Shown here piece by piece: positions 1 through 7,838 of a stretch of DNA of 64,000 nt. The position numbers and the translations under genes were made by a program. The DNA is taken from assembly GCA_903928895.1 (NCBI GenBank), contig CAIYSR010000044.1:1-64000 (forward strand). The letters run 5' to 3'. Under the pieces are notes generated by a model. That model was given only the letters and a program-made list of their open reading frames with translations, had not been told where the DNA came from and searched no databases. Origin of the DNA: an uncultured Rhodospirillales bacterium (lineage in GTDB: Bacteria > Pseudomonadota > Alphaproteobacteria > Acetobacterales > Acetobacteraceae). The first letter of the stretch is position 1; each line of letters starts with the position of its first letter.

Positions 1-1123
1 CGACGCGGGCCGCCTTGTCGTCGGCGAGGCGGACCAGATCGGCGGCGGCGGCGGCGAGGTCGGGCTCGGCCCAGACGGCGCCGGGGGCCTCGAACACGCC
101 GCGCGGGTCGCGCGCCGGGATCAGGGCGTAGGGGACGAGGGCGGCGGAGGCCGCGTCCATGAAGTCGAGATTGCCGGACCAGCCGGTGGCGACGACGGGA
201 ATGCCGAGCAGCATGGCCTCGGCGGGGACCAGGCCGAAGCCCTCGGCGCGGTGCAACGACAGCACGATGTCGGCGCAGGCGGTGAGCGCATGGGCCTCGG
301 CGGCCGGCAGGGTCTCGGTGAGGACGCGGATGTTGGGGTGGTCGGCGGCGGCCTGGAGTTCGGCGAAATCCTCGGGGAAATGGGCGGGGTTGCCGATCTT
401 GAGGACCAGGATGCGGTCGGGCCGGTCGCCGAAGGCCTGGCGGAAGGCGGCGATGGCGCCGTCGGGGTTTTTGCGCACGCGCGAGGAGGCGAGGTTGAAG
501 GAGGCGAGCACGATCACCGCGTCCGCGGGCAGGCCGAAATCGGCGCGGGTGCGGGCGGCGGGGTGGGGCGGGGCGATGGCGACGGGGATGGGGACGATGC
601 GGATGGGGATGTCGCTCGCAGGCGGCAGCAGGGTGGCGATGGCGGCGCCGGTGAAATGCGAGATCGCCCAGACCTCGTGGACGAAGCGCAGCCCGACGCG
701 CCAGGCCGGCGGAACGGTGGGGAGTTCCCAAGCCCAGTGGCCGATGACGCGGCGGCCGCGGAGCAGGGCGCGGGGCAGGCGCAGGAGGGTATAGGGCAGC
801 ATCGGGGGGTTGACGTGGATCAGCAGGGCGGCGCCGGGCGGGATATCGGGTGGGGCGGGGCCGTCGAGGTCGATGGTCCAGGTCGGGACGCCGATGGCGG
901 CGAGCGCGTGGCGGATCAGGCGGGCGGATTCACCGAGGCCGGAGGCGCGGGAGAATTCGCCGACGATGGCGATGCCACCGGTGACGGGCGGGGCCGGGCG
1001 GTCCGGCCGGGGGGCGAGGGCGGCGGTGGCGGCGGTAAACAGGCGGCGGCGGCGCTCGGCGGGCAGCACGCGCCAGAGCCGGTGCAGCGGGGAGAGCGAT
1101 TTCGATCTCGATTGGATATTCAT
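1..1123 (-). CDS. Glycosyltransferase, GT4-like (3' end outside window)
   Basis: Transfers a sugar from an activated donor, probably in surface polysaccharide synthesis. The frame is open from an ATG at 1123 to the left edge (about 374 residues visible, no stop). Near residues 293-301 it shows the GT4 E-x7-E signature (EGFGLVPAE), preceded by LHRA and followed by GIPVVATGWSGN, which is the nucleotide-sugar binding loop. A KNPDGAIAAFRQAF helix lies just before the C-terminal Rossmann domain. No signal peptide or membrane segment is seen, so it is probably cytosolic. The acceptor cannot be deduced. The C-terminal end is cut by the window. Confidence 0.85.
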   Translation of the reverse strand, partial: MNIQSRSKSLSPLHRLWRVLPAERRRRLFTAATAALAPRPDRPAPPVTGGIAIVGEFSRASGLGESARLIRHALAAIGVPTWTIDLDGPAPPDIPPGAALLIHVNPPMLPYTLLRLPRALLRGRRVIGHWAWELPTVPPAWRVGLRFVHEVWAISHFTGAAIATLLPPASDIPIRIVPIPVAIAPPHPAARTRADFGLPADAVIVLASFNLASSRVRKNPDGAIAAFRQAFGDRPDRILVLKIGNPAHFPEDFAELQAAADHPNIRVLTETLPAAEAHALTACADIVLSLHRAEGFGLVPAEAMLLGIPVVATGWSGNLDFMDAASAALVPYALIPARDPRGVFEAPGAVWAEPDLAAAAADLVRLADDKAARV

Positions 1124-1202
1124 CGCGGCGGACCCTGCCGGGACGCGCGCGATTGGGCAAGAGTTGAAGACGTTTCTGGCGCGGGATATATTCCGGCCGA
1201 TA

Positions 1203-2210
1203 TCACGATCCGTTGAGGTGGCAGGCGCTGCGGTGGTGGGGGGCGATCTCGCGCAGCACCGGGGCGGCTTCGCGGCAGCGGGGCATGGCGGCGGGGCAGC
1301 GGGGGTGAAAATGGCAGCCCGGTGGCGGGTTCAGCGGGCTCGGGATTTCACCCTTGATGGCGGTGAACTGGCGTTTGCGGGTGTCGATGCGGGGGACTTC
1401 GGCGAGCAGGGCCTGGGTATAGGGATGGTTGGGGCGGGCGAAGATTTCCTCCGTCGGCGCCTCCTCGACGATGCGGCCGAGATACATGATGACGACGCGG
1501 TCGGAGAGATGCTCGACCACGCCGAGGTCGTGGCTGATGAAGAGGTAGGTGAGGTCGAGCTGTTCGCGCAGGTCCATGAACAAATTGAGGATTTGCGCCT
1601 GGATCGAGACATCGAGGGCGGCGACGGCTTCGTCGCAGACCAGGAATTCGGGCTGCACCGCGAGCGCGCGGGCGATGCCGATGCGCTGGCGCTGGCCGCC
1701 GCTGAACTGGTGCGGGTAGCGCCGCTTGTAGGCGGGATCGAGCCCGGCGCGGGTGAGCTGGGCGTCGATATAGGCGGTGTCCTGGCCGCGCGGGATCATG
1801 TTGTGGACGCGCGGTGCCTCGGCCACGATGTCCTCGACGCGCATGCGCGGGTTGAGGCTGGCGTAGGGGTCCTGAAAAATCATCTGCACCGCGAGGGTGG
1901 CCTTGCGCATGGCGTCGGGCGCCATGGCGGTGATGTTGCGGCCTTTCCAGAACACCTCGCCGTCCGACGGCGGCATGATGCCGGCGACCATGCGGCCGAT
2001 GGTGGATTTGCCGCAGCCGGATTCGCCGACGAGGCCGAGGACTTCGCCCTTGGCGACGCTGAGATCGATATTGTCCACGGCGCGGACGGTCTGGTCGGGC
2101 AGATCGGCGCCCATGGCGCGGCGGGCGGAGCGGGTGAGGCGGGCGGCGAGGTCGAAGGATTTGCCGAAGCGTTTCGAGACGCCCTTGAGCGCGATGACGG
2201 GTTCGCTCAT
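1203..2210 (-). CDS. dppF: Peptide ABC transporter ATP-binding protein (DppF/OppF type)
   Basis: One of two ATPases of a dipeptide/oligopeptide importer, acting on the cytosolic face of the membrane. At 335 aa it has the usual family length. Walker A is GESGCGKST (residues 62-70), the ABC signature is SGGQRQR (about 170-176) and Walker B is LVCDEAVAALD, where the family usually has DEPVSALD. The C-terminus has the oligopeptide-transport tail with the Cys pair PGCHFHPRCP. The ATG at 2210 overlaps the stop of the upstream ATPase gene by 4 bases, so translational coupling is likely. It is the last gene of the minus-strand import operon. Dipeptide versus other short peptide or nickel specificity cannot be read from the ATPase. 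Confidence 0.9.
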   Translation of the reverse strand: MSEPVIALKGVSKRFGKSFDLAARLTRSARRAMGADLPDQTVRAVDNIDLSVAKGEVLGLVGESGCGKSTIGRMVAGIMPPSDGEVFWKGRNITAMAPDAMRKATLAVQMIFQDPYASLNPRMRVEDIVAEAPRVHNMIPRGQDTAYIDAQLTRAGLDPAYKRRYPHQFSGGQRQRIGIARALAVQPEFLVCDEAVAALDVSIQAQILNLFMDLREQLDLTYLFISHDLGVVEHLSDRVVIMYLGRIVEEAPTEEIFARPNHPYTQALLAEVPRIDTRKRQFTAIKGEIPSPLNPPPGCHFHPRCPAAMPRCREAAPVLREIAPHHRSACHLNGS

Positions 2211-3181
2211 GCCTCGAAATCCAGATGCGGGTGGAAGCAGCGCAGGGTGCGGTCCGCGGTGGGGTGACTGTCCTGCGGGTCGCGCGCGCAGGCGGCGTCG
2301 GCGCGGGGGCAGCGGGTGCGGAAGGCGCAGCCTTCGGGCAGGTCGATCAGCGAGGGGGTCATGCCGGGGATCTGGCGCAGGCGGGTGCCGCGCCGGTTGC
2401 GCGAGGGGACGGAGCCGATCAGCCCGGCGGTGTAGGGGTGCATCGGGCGGTCGAGCACCGCGGTGACGGAGCCGGTTTCGACGATGCGGCCGGCGTACAT
2501 CACGGCGATGCGGTCGGCGAGGCCGGCGACGACGGAGAGGTCGTGGGTGATCCACATCAGGGCGGTGCCGTTGTCGCGGGCGAGTTTCTGCACCTCGGCG
2601 AGGATTTGCGCCTGGATGGTGACGTCGAGCGCGGTGGTGGGTTCGTCGGCGATGATGAGGTCGGGGCGGTGGAGCAGGGCGATGGCGATGGCGACGCGCT
2701 GGCGCATGCCGCCGGAGAACTGGTGCGGGTAGGCGTGGAGGCGCTCGTCGGGGCTGGGGATGCCGACCTGGCCGAGCGCGTCACGCGCGCGGGTGCGGGC
2801 TTCGGCGGCGGAGACGTTCGCGTGGGCGTGGACGGTTTCCATCATCTGGGTGTCGATGCGCAGGACCGGATTGAGCGTCATCATCGGGTCCTGGAAGATC
2901 ATCGCGATGCGGTTGCCGCGCAGAGCGCGCAGCTCGGGCTCGGGGAGGCCGACGAGGTTGCCGCCCTGGAACAGGATGCGGCCGGCGGCGATGCGGCCTG
3001 GGGAATCGACGAGGCCGAGCAGGGAGAAGCCGGTGACGGATTTGCCGGAGCCGGATTCGCCGACGAGGCCGAGTACTTCGCCGCGGTCGATGTGGAAGGA
3101 GACGTTGTCGACGGCTTTGACCAGGCCGGCGCGGGTGTCGAAATGGGTGGACAGGCCTTCGACCTGGAGCGTGTGGGTCAT
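2207..3181 (-). CDS. dppD: Peptide ABC transporter ATP-binding protein (DppD/OppD type)
   Basis: The second ATPase of the importer, 324 aa. It shows Walker [10 protein letters not shown], a Q-loop in [11 protein letters not shown], signature SGGMRQR, Walker [13 protein letters not shown] and the switch His in WITHDLSV. The C-terminal cysteine-containing oligopeptide motif GCAFRTRCP supports DppD/OppD. It pairs with the downstream ATPase as a heterodimer (known for the family). The start ATG at 3181 overlaps the end of the dppC-like gene by 4 bases, and its stop overlaps the next start by 4 bases. Confidence 0.9.
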   Translation of the reverse strand: MTHTLQVEGLSTHFDTRAGLVKAVDNVSFHIDRGEVLGLVGESGSGKSVTGFSLLGLVDSPGRIAAGRILFQGGNLVGLPEPELRALRGNRIAMIFQDPMMTLNPVLRIDTQMMETVHAHANVSAAEARTRARDALGQVGIPSPDERLHAYPHQFSGGMRQRVAIAIALLHRPDLIIADEPTTALDVTIQAQILAEVQKLARDNGTALMWITHDLSVVAGLADRIAVMYAGRIVETGSVTAVLDRPMHPYTAGLIGSVPSRNRRGTRLRQIPGMTPSLIDLPEGCAFRTRCPRADAACARDPQDSHPTADRTLRCFHPHLDFEA

Positions 3182-4056
3182 CGTTTCAGCCGCGGGTTCA
3201 GAACGTCGCGGAGCTGGTCGCCGACGAGGTTGATGGCGACGATGGTGGTGAGCAGGGCGATGCCGGGATAGAAGCTGATCCAGTATTTGCCCGACAGCAT
3301 GTACTGGTAGCCGTTGGCGATGAGCAGACCGAGCGAGGGTTCGGTGATGGGCACGCCGAGGCCGAGAAAGCTCAGGGTCGCCTCCAGGGTGATGGCGCGG
3401 GCGATCTGGATGGTGCCGATGACGATCAGCGGTGGCATGCAGTTGGGCAGCAGGTGGCGGAACAGCAGGCGCCAGCGCGGCAAGGCGAGGCATTCGGCGG
3501 CCTCGATGTATTCGCGCCGGCGTTCGACCAGGGCGGCGCCGCGCGCGGTGCGGGCGTAGCGCGCCCATTCGACCAGGGTGATGGCGAGCATGACGTTGAG
3601 CACGCCCTTGCCGAGCACGGCCAGGATCATGAGCGCGACGAGGATGGCGGGGAAGGAGAGCTGGAGGTCGACCAGGCGCATGATCGCGGTTTCGAGGCGG
3701 CCGCCGAAATAGGCCGCCGCGAGGCCGAGGCTGGAACCGATGATGCCGGCGACGACGGCCGAGCCGATGCCGACGCCGAGCGAGATGCGCAGGCCGTAGA
3801 TGATGCCCGACAGCATGTCGCGGCCCTGGTCGTCGGTGCCGAGCCAGAAAGTGAGGCCGTCGGCGGATTTGGCGCCGGGGGCGAGGCGGCCGTCCATGAT
3901 GTCGAGCTGGGCGAGATCGTAGGGGTTCTGCGGCGTGATTAGGGGGGCGAGGAGGGCAAGGGCGGCGATGATCAGCACCACGACCAGCCCCAGCACCGCC
4001 AGCGGACTTTCGGCGAATTCCTTGCGGAAGCGGGTGAAGGGGGTTTCTTCTTTCAT
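3178..4056 (-). CDS. dppC: Peptide ABC transporter permease (DppC/OppC type)
   Basis: Inner-membrane permease, 292 aa from the ATG at 4056 (a TTG 12 bases upstream is possible but less likely). A short cytosolic N-terminus with the OppC-N motif (FRKEFAESPLAVLGLVVVL) is followed by a periplasmic stretch and about five further transmembrane segments. The EAA coupling loop is visible as EAAECLALPRWRLLFRHLLP. It pairs with the DppB-like permease at 4253-5227, although 196 bp carrying two hairpin repeats separates the two genes, which is unusual for this operon. Confidence 0.9.
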   Translation of the reverse strand: MKEETPFTRFRKEFAESPLAVLGLVVVLIIAALALLAPLITPQNPYDLAQLDIMDGRLAPGAKSADGLTFWLGTDDQGRDMLSGIIYGLRISLGVGIGSAVVAGIIGSSLGLAAAYFGGRLETAIMRLVDLQLSFPAILVALMILAVLGKGVLNVMLAITLVEWARYARTARGAALVERRREYIEAAECLALPRWRLLFRHLLPNCMPPLIVIGTIQIARAITLEATLSFLGLGVPITEPSLGLLIANGYQYMLSGKYWISFYPGIALLTTIVAINLVGDQLRDVLNPRLKR

Positions 4057-4074
4057 GGGGCGAGGCAATCGAGG

Positions 4075-4114
4075 AAGCGTTTCTTTTTTTGTAAAAAAAG
4101 AAACAAAAAAACTT
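4075..4114 (+). repeat. AT-hairpin repeat, copy A
   Basis: Stem arms GTTTCTTTTTTT and AAAAAAAGAAAC around a 2-base loop, followed by an A-run ending ACTT. It is one of about a dozen related copies in the window. Compared with the commonest form, the stem has C-G changed to T-A on both sides. It lies between dppB and dppC. Confidence 0.85.
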
Positions 4115-4206
4115 CATTCCCTGAAGTTCTCCGGGAAGCCTGGCGAAGCCCATGCAATATTGCTTCGCGCGCGTTTGCGGCCGGTTCCCGGCGCTGCAAA
4201 AGGGAT

Positions 4207-4245
4207 AAAAGTTTTTTGCTTCTTTTTTTCAAAAAAGAAGCGCTC
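4207..4245 (-). repeat. AT-hairpin repeat, copy B
   Basis: Inverted relative to copy A: AAAGTTTTTT precedes stem arms GCTTCTTTTTT / AAAAAAGAAGC. With copy A it brackets about 90 bp between dppB and dppC. Confidence 0.85.
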
Positions 4246-4252
4246 GCCTTGA

Positions 4253-5227
4253 TCATTCGCGTGAATCCAGCCGGACCCTGGGATCGAGCACGGTGTAGAG
4301 CAGATCGACGATCAGGTTGATGAAGATAAACAGGAAGACGATCATCATCAGGTAGGCGACGATGACGGGCCGATCGAGCACGTTGATCGAATCGATGATC
4401 AGCTTGCCCATGCCGGGCCAGGCGAAGACGCTCTCGGTGACCACGGCGAAGGCGATGATGGAGCCGAATTCGAGGCCGATGACGGTGACGATGGGGATCA
4501 GGATGTTCTTCATCACATGGACGAACAGCACGCGCGCCGGGCCGAGCCCCTTGGCGCGGGCGAACTTGATGTAGTCCATCGGCAGGGTCTCGCGCACGCC
4601 GGCGCGGGTGAGGCGGAGGACGAGGGCGATGTTGCCGAGCGCGAGATTGGTCGCCGGCATCACCATGTGGGCGAGCCCGTCGCGGGTGAGGAAGGACCAG
4701 GGGACGCCGAACAGGGTTTCGGTCTGGCCGCGCCCGGTCGAGGGCAGCCAGCCCAGTTGCACCGCGAAGACCATGATCAGCATCAGTCCGACCCAGAACG
4801 TGGGCAGCGAGAAGCCGAAAATGGAGCCGGCCATGATCAGCCGGCCGCCGAGGCTTTGCGGGCGCAGGCCGGCGTAGAGGCCGAGCGGGATGCCGAGCAC
4901 GATGGAGAGCAGCACGGCGGTGACGGCGAGTTCGAGCGTCGCCGGCATGCGGCTGGCGATGAGGCGCAAGGCGGGCTCGTTGAAGACGAAGCTTTTGCCG
5001 AGATCGCCCTGCATGGCGGACCACAGGAAGGTGCCGTACTGCTCCCAGATCGGGCGATCCAGGCCCAGCGCGATGATCGCCCGTGCCCGCTCGGCCTGAT
5101 CGGCCTGGGGCGAGATCAGGATATCGACCGGGTTGCCGATGACGTTGACGCCGAGGAAGACGATCACCGTCATCGCCAGCACGACGAAGAGCGCCTGGAT
5201 CAGGCGGCGAAGGAGCCAGCTTGTCAT
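4253..5227 (-). CDS. dppB: Peptide ABC transporter permease (DppB/OppB type)
   Basis: Inner-membrane permease, 324 aa. It has the hallmark DppB N-terminus (MTSWLLRRLIQALFVVLAM, first membrane helix), about six helices, and the EAA loop around YIKFARAKGLGPARVLFVHV, followed by the conserved TESVFAWPGMGKL motif. The ATG at 5227 shares one base with the stop of the substrate-binding gene (TGATG), so the two are probably translationally coupled. It forms the translocation pore with the DppC-like protein. Confidence 0.92.
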   Translation of the reverse strand: MTSWLLRRLIQALFVVLAMTVIVFLGVNVIGNPVDILISPQADQAERARAIIALGLDRPIWEQYGTFLWSAMQGDLGKSFVFNEPALRLIASRMPATLELAVTAVLLSIVLGIPLGLYAGLRPQSLGGRLIMAGSIFGFSLPTFWVGLMLIMVFAVQLGWLPSTGRGQTETLFGVPWSFLTRDGLAHMVMPATNLALGNIALVLRLTRAGVRETLPMDYIKFARAKGLGPARVLFVHVMKNILIPIVTVIGLEFGSIIAFAVVTESVFAWPGMGKLIIDSINVLDRPVIVAYLMMIVFLFIFINLIVDLLYTVLDPRVRLDSRE

Positions 5228-6795
5228 CAGGGGGCCGGCTTGGCCGCGACCGGGCGCAACTCCATCACCCTGGTATCCTCGTCGGCGCGGGGCACGAAGG
5301 ACAGGCCGGCGCGCATCGCCCAGATGTTCTTCTGCAGGTGCAGCGGGATTAGCGCCACGTCGGCCATGGCCATGCGGTTGGCCGCGATGGTGAGGGTTTC
5401 GCGCGCGGCTTCGTCGGCGGTGGTCATGAGCCGGTCGACCAGGGCGTCGAAGCCAGGATTGGAATAGCGGCCGCGGTTGACCGCGCCCCAGCCCTTGGCG
5501 GGCGAGAAAGTATAGACCAGCGAGCGCAGCGGGTTGGTGGCCTCGGAGAAGCCCCAGCCGAGCAGGTAGGCGGAGAAGTCCTGCTTGTTGGCGCGCGCGA
5601 TGTAGTTGGGCCAGGTGATGGCGTCGACGGTGGTTTGCACGCCGATGCGCGACCACATCTGCCCGACCGCCTGGATGATCTTGCCGTCGTTGACATAGCG
5701 GTCATTGGGGCCGTGCAGGGTGATGCGAAAGCCGTTGGGATAGCCGGCCTCGGCCAGCAGGGCCTTGGCCTTGGCGACATCATAGGTCGGCGGGTTGAGG
5801 CCCGGCGCGTGGCCCCAGGTGCCGGGGCCGACGAACTGGCCGGCGGCATAGGCGGCGCCCTCCATCACCCGATCGACGATGGCGGGGCGGTTGATCGCCA
5901 TGCTCAGCGCCTGGCGCACGCGCAGGTCGTTCAGCGGGTTGGTGGCCAGGGTTTCGCCGTTCGGTCCGGTGACAAAGGGGGTGGGGCCGGTGCGGGAGCG
6001 GTCGAGCCACAGATAGATCAGCCGCAGCGAGGCGATCTCGGCGAGGCTGACGCGCGTGTCGGTGCGCAGGCGGGTGGCGTCGGCGGTGGGGACGAACTCG
6101 ATCAGCTGAACGTCGCCAGCGAGCAGGGCCGCGGTGCGGGCGCCGTCATTGGGGATCATGCGGATGGTGAGATGCTGCCAGTGTGGCTTCGGCCCCCACC
6201 AGGCCTCGTTGCGCTCGAGCTCGACGCGCTCGCCCGATTTGTACGAGGTCATGCGGAAGGCGCCGGTGCCGGCGGTGTTCTTGCCGCTGTTGAAATCCTC
6301 GGTGGCTGGCGCCGGGCCGAGATTTTTCGGGATGATGAACACGTTGGTCAGGTCCACCGGCAGCAGCGGATAGATGCCGCTGGTCTTCATCCGCACCGTG
6401 TACGGGTCCGGCGTTTCCATGGCGACGACGGTCTTGGTGTAGATCGAGAAACTGCCGGGCGAATTCACCACCGTGGGCACCCGGGCGAAGGTGTAGGCCA
6501 CGTCGGCGGCGGTGAACTCGGAGCCGTCATGGAATTTCACGCCGGGGCGCAGCTTGAATTCCCAGGTGCCGTCGTCGATCAGCTGCCAGGACAAGGCGAG
6601 GCCGGGGATGAGATTGTTCTGCGGGTCGCGCTCGACCAGGCGGTCATAGATATGGATGTCGAGCGTCTCGTTCGGGGCGAACGTATGGTAGTGCGGATCG
6701 ACGCTGGTGGGCGCGGACGACATCGCCATGGTCACGGATTGGGCATGGGCCGTGCTGGCGGTGAGCAGCAGCGCGGCGATGAGGCGTTTGAACAT
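5227..6795 (-). CDS. dppA: Periplasmic peptide-binding protein of ABC importer (SBP family 5)
   Basis: Substrate-capturing component of the importer, 522 aa. The ATG at 6795 was chosen because it gives a clean Sec signal peptide (MFKRLIAALLLTASTAHAQ) cleaved after AHAQ; the open frame extends further upstream without support. SBP_bac_5 features are visible: SVDPHYHTF and ERDPQNNLIPGLALSW near the N-terminus, KFHDGSEFTAADVAYTF, and RVRQALSMAINRPAIVD. First gene of the five-gene operon dppA-B-C-D-F on the minus strand. The bound ligand is unknown; dipeptides, oligopeptides or other small compounds are all possible for this family. Confidence 0.9.
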   Translation of the reverse strand: MFKRLIAALLLTASTAHAQSVTMAMSSAPTSVDPHYHTFAPNETLDIHIYDRLVERDPQNNLIPGLALSWQLIDDGTWEFKLRPGVKFHDGSEFTAADVAYTFARVPTVVNSPGSFSIYTKTVVAMETPDPYTVRMKTSGIYPLLPVDLTNVFIIPKNLGPAPATEDFNSGKNTAGTGAFRMTSYKSGERVELERNEAWWGPKPHWQHLTIRMIPNDGARTAALLAGDVQLIEFVPTADATRLRTDTRVSLAEIASLRLIYLWLDRSRTGPTPFVTGPNGETLATNPLNDLRVRQALSMAINRPAIVDRVMEGAAYAAGQFVGPGTWGHAPGLNPPTYDVAKAKALLAEAGYPNGFRITLHGPNDRYVNDGKIIQAVGQMWSRIGVQTTVDAITWPNYIARANKQDFSAYLLGWGFSEATNPLRSLVYTFSPAKGWGAVNRGRYSNPGFDALVDRLMTTADEAARETLTIAANRMAMADVALIPLHLQKNIWAMRAGLSFVPRADEDTRVMELRPVAAKPAP

Positions 6796-6854
6796 GAACG
6801 ATCTCCCCGGAGACGCCGAACATAACCGGGGCACCGGGTGCTTGGCAAAGCAAG

Positions 6855-6897
6855 GCAAGCACTCCCTTTTGGAAAAAAGGGAGGCAAAAACTTTTAT
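6855..6897 (+). repeat. AT-hairpin repeat, copy C (variant stem)
   Basis: Stem CTCCCTTTT / AAAAGGGAG followed by GCAAAAACTTTTAT. The base of the stem differs from other copies on both arms, so pairing is kept. The tail supplies the TAA stop of the methyltransferase gene that ends at 6894. Confidence 0.7.
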
Positions 6898-7760
6898 TTG
6901 TTGCTGATGGGGGGTGATCCGTCGCCGAAGATCTCGGTCAGGCTGATCTGGCCGCTGCCGCGTTGGGCCGGCTGCTTCTGGCTTGGCGCGGGGGACCAGC
7001 CGGTCAGCATCGCCAGCCGCAAGGTGACGGGGTGGCGGCCGTCCCGCGCGGGCAGGGATGCCAGCGCCACCGGAAACAAGGCGCGCGGCGGCGGGCGGCG
7101 GTCGCGCAGCGCCACCGCATTGGTCTCGCCAGCCGCCCGCAAGTCCCGCAGCAGGGCGAAGGGATTGGCGTAGGCGAGCGTGATGTCCTCGCCATCGGCC
7201 ACCGGCAGGGCGAAGCCGGCGCGTTGCAGCAGTCCGGCGCAGTCGCGCAGATCGGGGAAGGGCGAGACTCGCGGCGCGGCGCCGCCGGTCAGGCTGGCCT
7301 CGGCGTCGGTCAGCGCCGTGCGCAGTTCGGCCAGCGTGCCCAGCGCGGGGAGGCTGGCGAGGAACAGGCCGTCGGGCCGCAGCGCCAGGCGCAGCTGGAT
7401 CAGCGCACCCGGCAGGTCATTCACCCAGTGCAGCGACAAATTGGCGACAATGAGGTCGAAGCTGGCGGGCGCGAAGGGCAGGAACTCCTCATCGGCCGCG
7501 ATCGCCGGGGCGCCGGCGCGGGCGGCCATGGCGGGGGAGAGGTCGGTGGCGAAGGTCTCGATCCCGCGGGCGCGCAGCCGTGGCGCGACGATGCCGCGGC
7601 CGCCGACATCGAGCGCGCGGGTGAAGCGCCGCGTGGTGTCGTCGAGCCGGTCAAGCAGGCGCTCGGCGGCGTCGCGCAGAATGTCGGCCACATCGGCCGT
7701 GGTGGCGGCGGCGCGGTCGCGGTGATGGCGCACGGCGCGGCGGTCGAAAGGGGTGTCCAT
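6894..7760 (-). CDS. Class I SAM-dependent methyltransferase, BioC/NDUFAF5-like
   Basis: Rossmann-fold methyltransferase, 288 aa from the ATG at 7760 (an in-frame ATG at 7769 is also possible). Visible elements are the motif I region ALDVGGRGIVAPRLRARG, where the usual GxGxG is reduced to GGRG, the acidic end of strand 2 in FATDLSPAM, and the post-motif FDLIVANLSLHWVNDLPGAL, which is typical of the BioC/NDUFAF5 group. Alphaproteobacterial members near comF/grxC resemble the complex I assembly factor NDUFAF5, an arginine hydroxylase, so it may not be a methyltransferase in the strict sense. That function is inference from family and neighbourhood. It is divergent from the rhodanese gene. Confidence 0.75.
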   Translation of the reverse strand: MDTPFDRRAVRHHRDRAAATTADVADILRDAAERLLDRLDDTTRRFTRALDVGGRGIVAPRLRARGIETFATDLSPAMAARAGAPAIAADEEFLPFAPASFDLIVANLSLHWVNDLPGALIQLRLALRPDGLFLASLPALGTLAELRTALTDAEASLTGGAAPRVSPFPDLRDCAGLLQRAGFALPVADGEDITLAYANPFALLRDLRAAGETNAVALRDRRPPPRALFPVALASLPARDGRHPVTLRLAMLTGWSPAPSQKQPAQRGSGQISLTEIFGDGSPPISNK

Positions 7761-7838
7761 GGGCTCCATGTGCCCCGGTCCGGCGTTGCTGCCAAGGCAT
7801 CGCGGCTTGTAGAATGCGGTGTTCGCGGAGGAACCGAC

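Noticed and set aside
251-1216. Long plus-strand open frame over the glycosyltransferase gene
   Set aside because: Low-complexity Gly/Asp/Ala protein in antisense to a clear GT4 gene; a GC-rich shadow frame.
2225-3271. Long plus-strand frame opposite the DppD gene
   Set aside because: Gly/Val/Asp-rich shadow of a well-supported ABC ATPase on the minus strand.
4075-4245. AT-hairpins as pairs of Rho-independent terminators
   Set aside because: The T-run lies on the wrong side of the stem on both strands, and a copy sits directly behind a true terminator at 41181.
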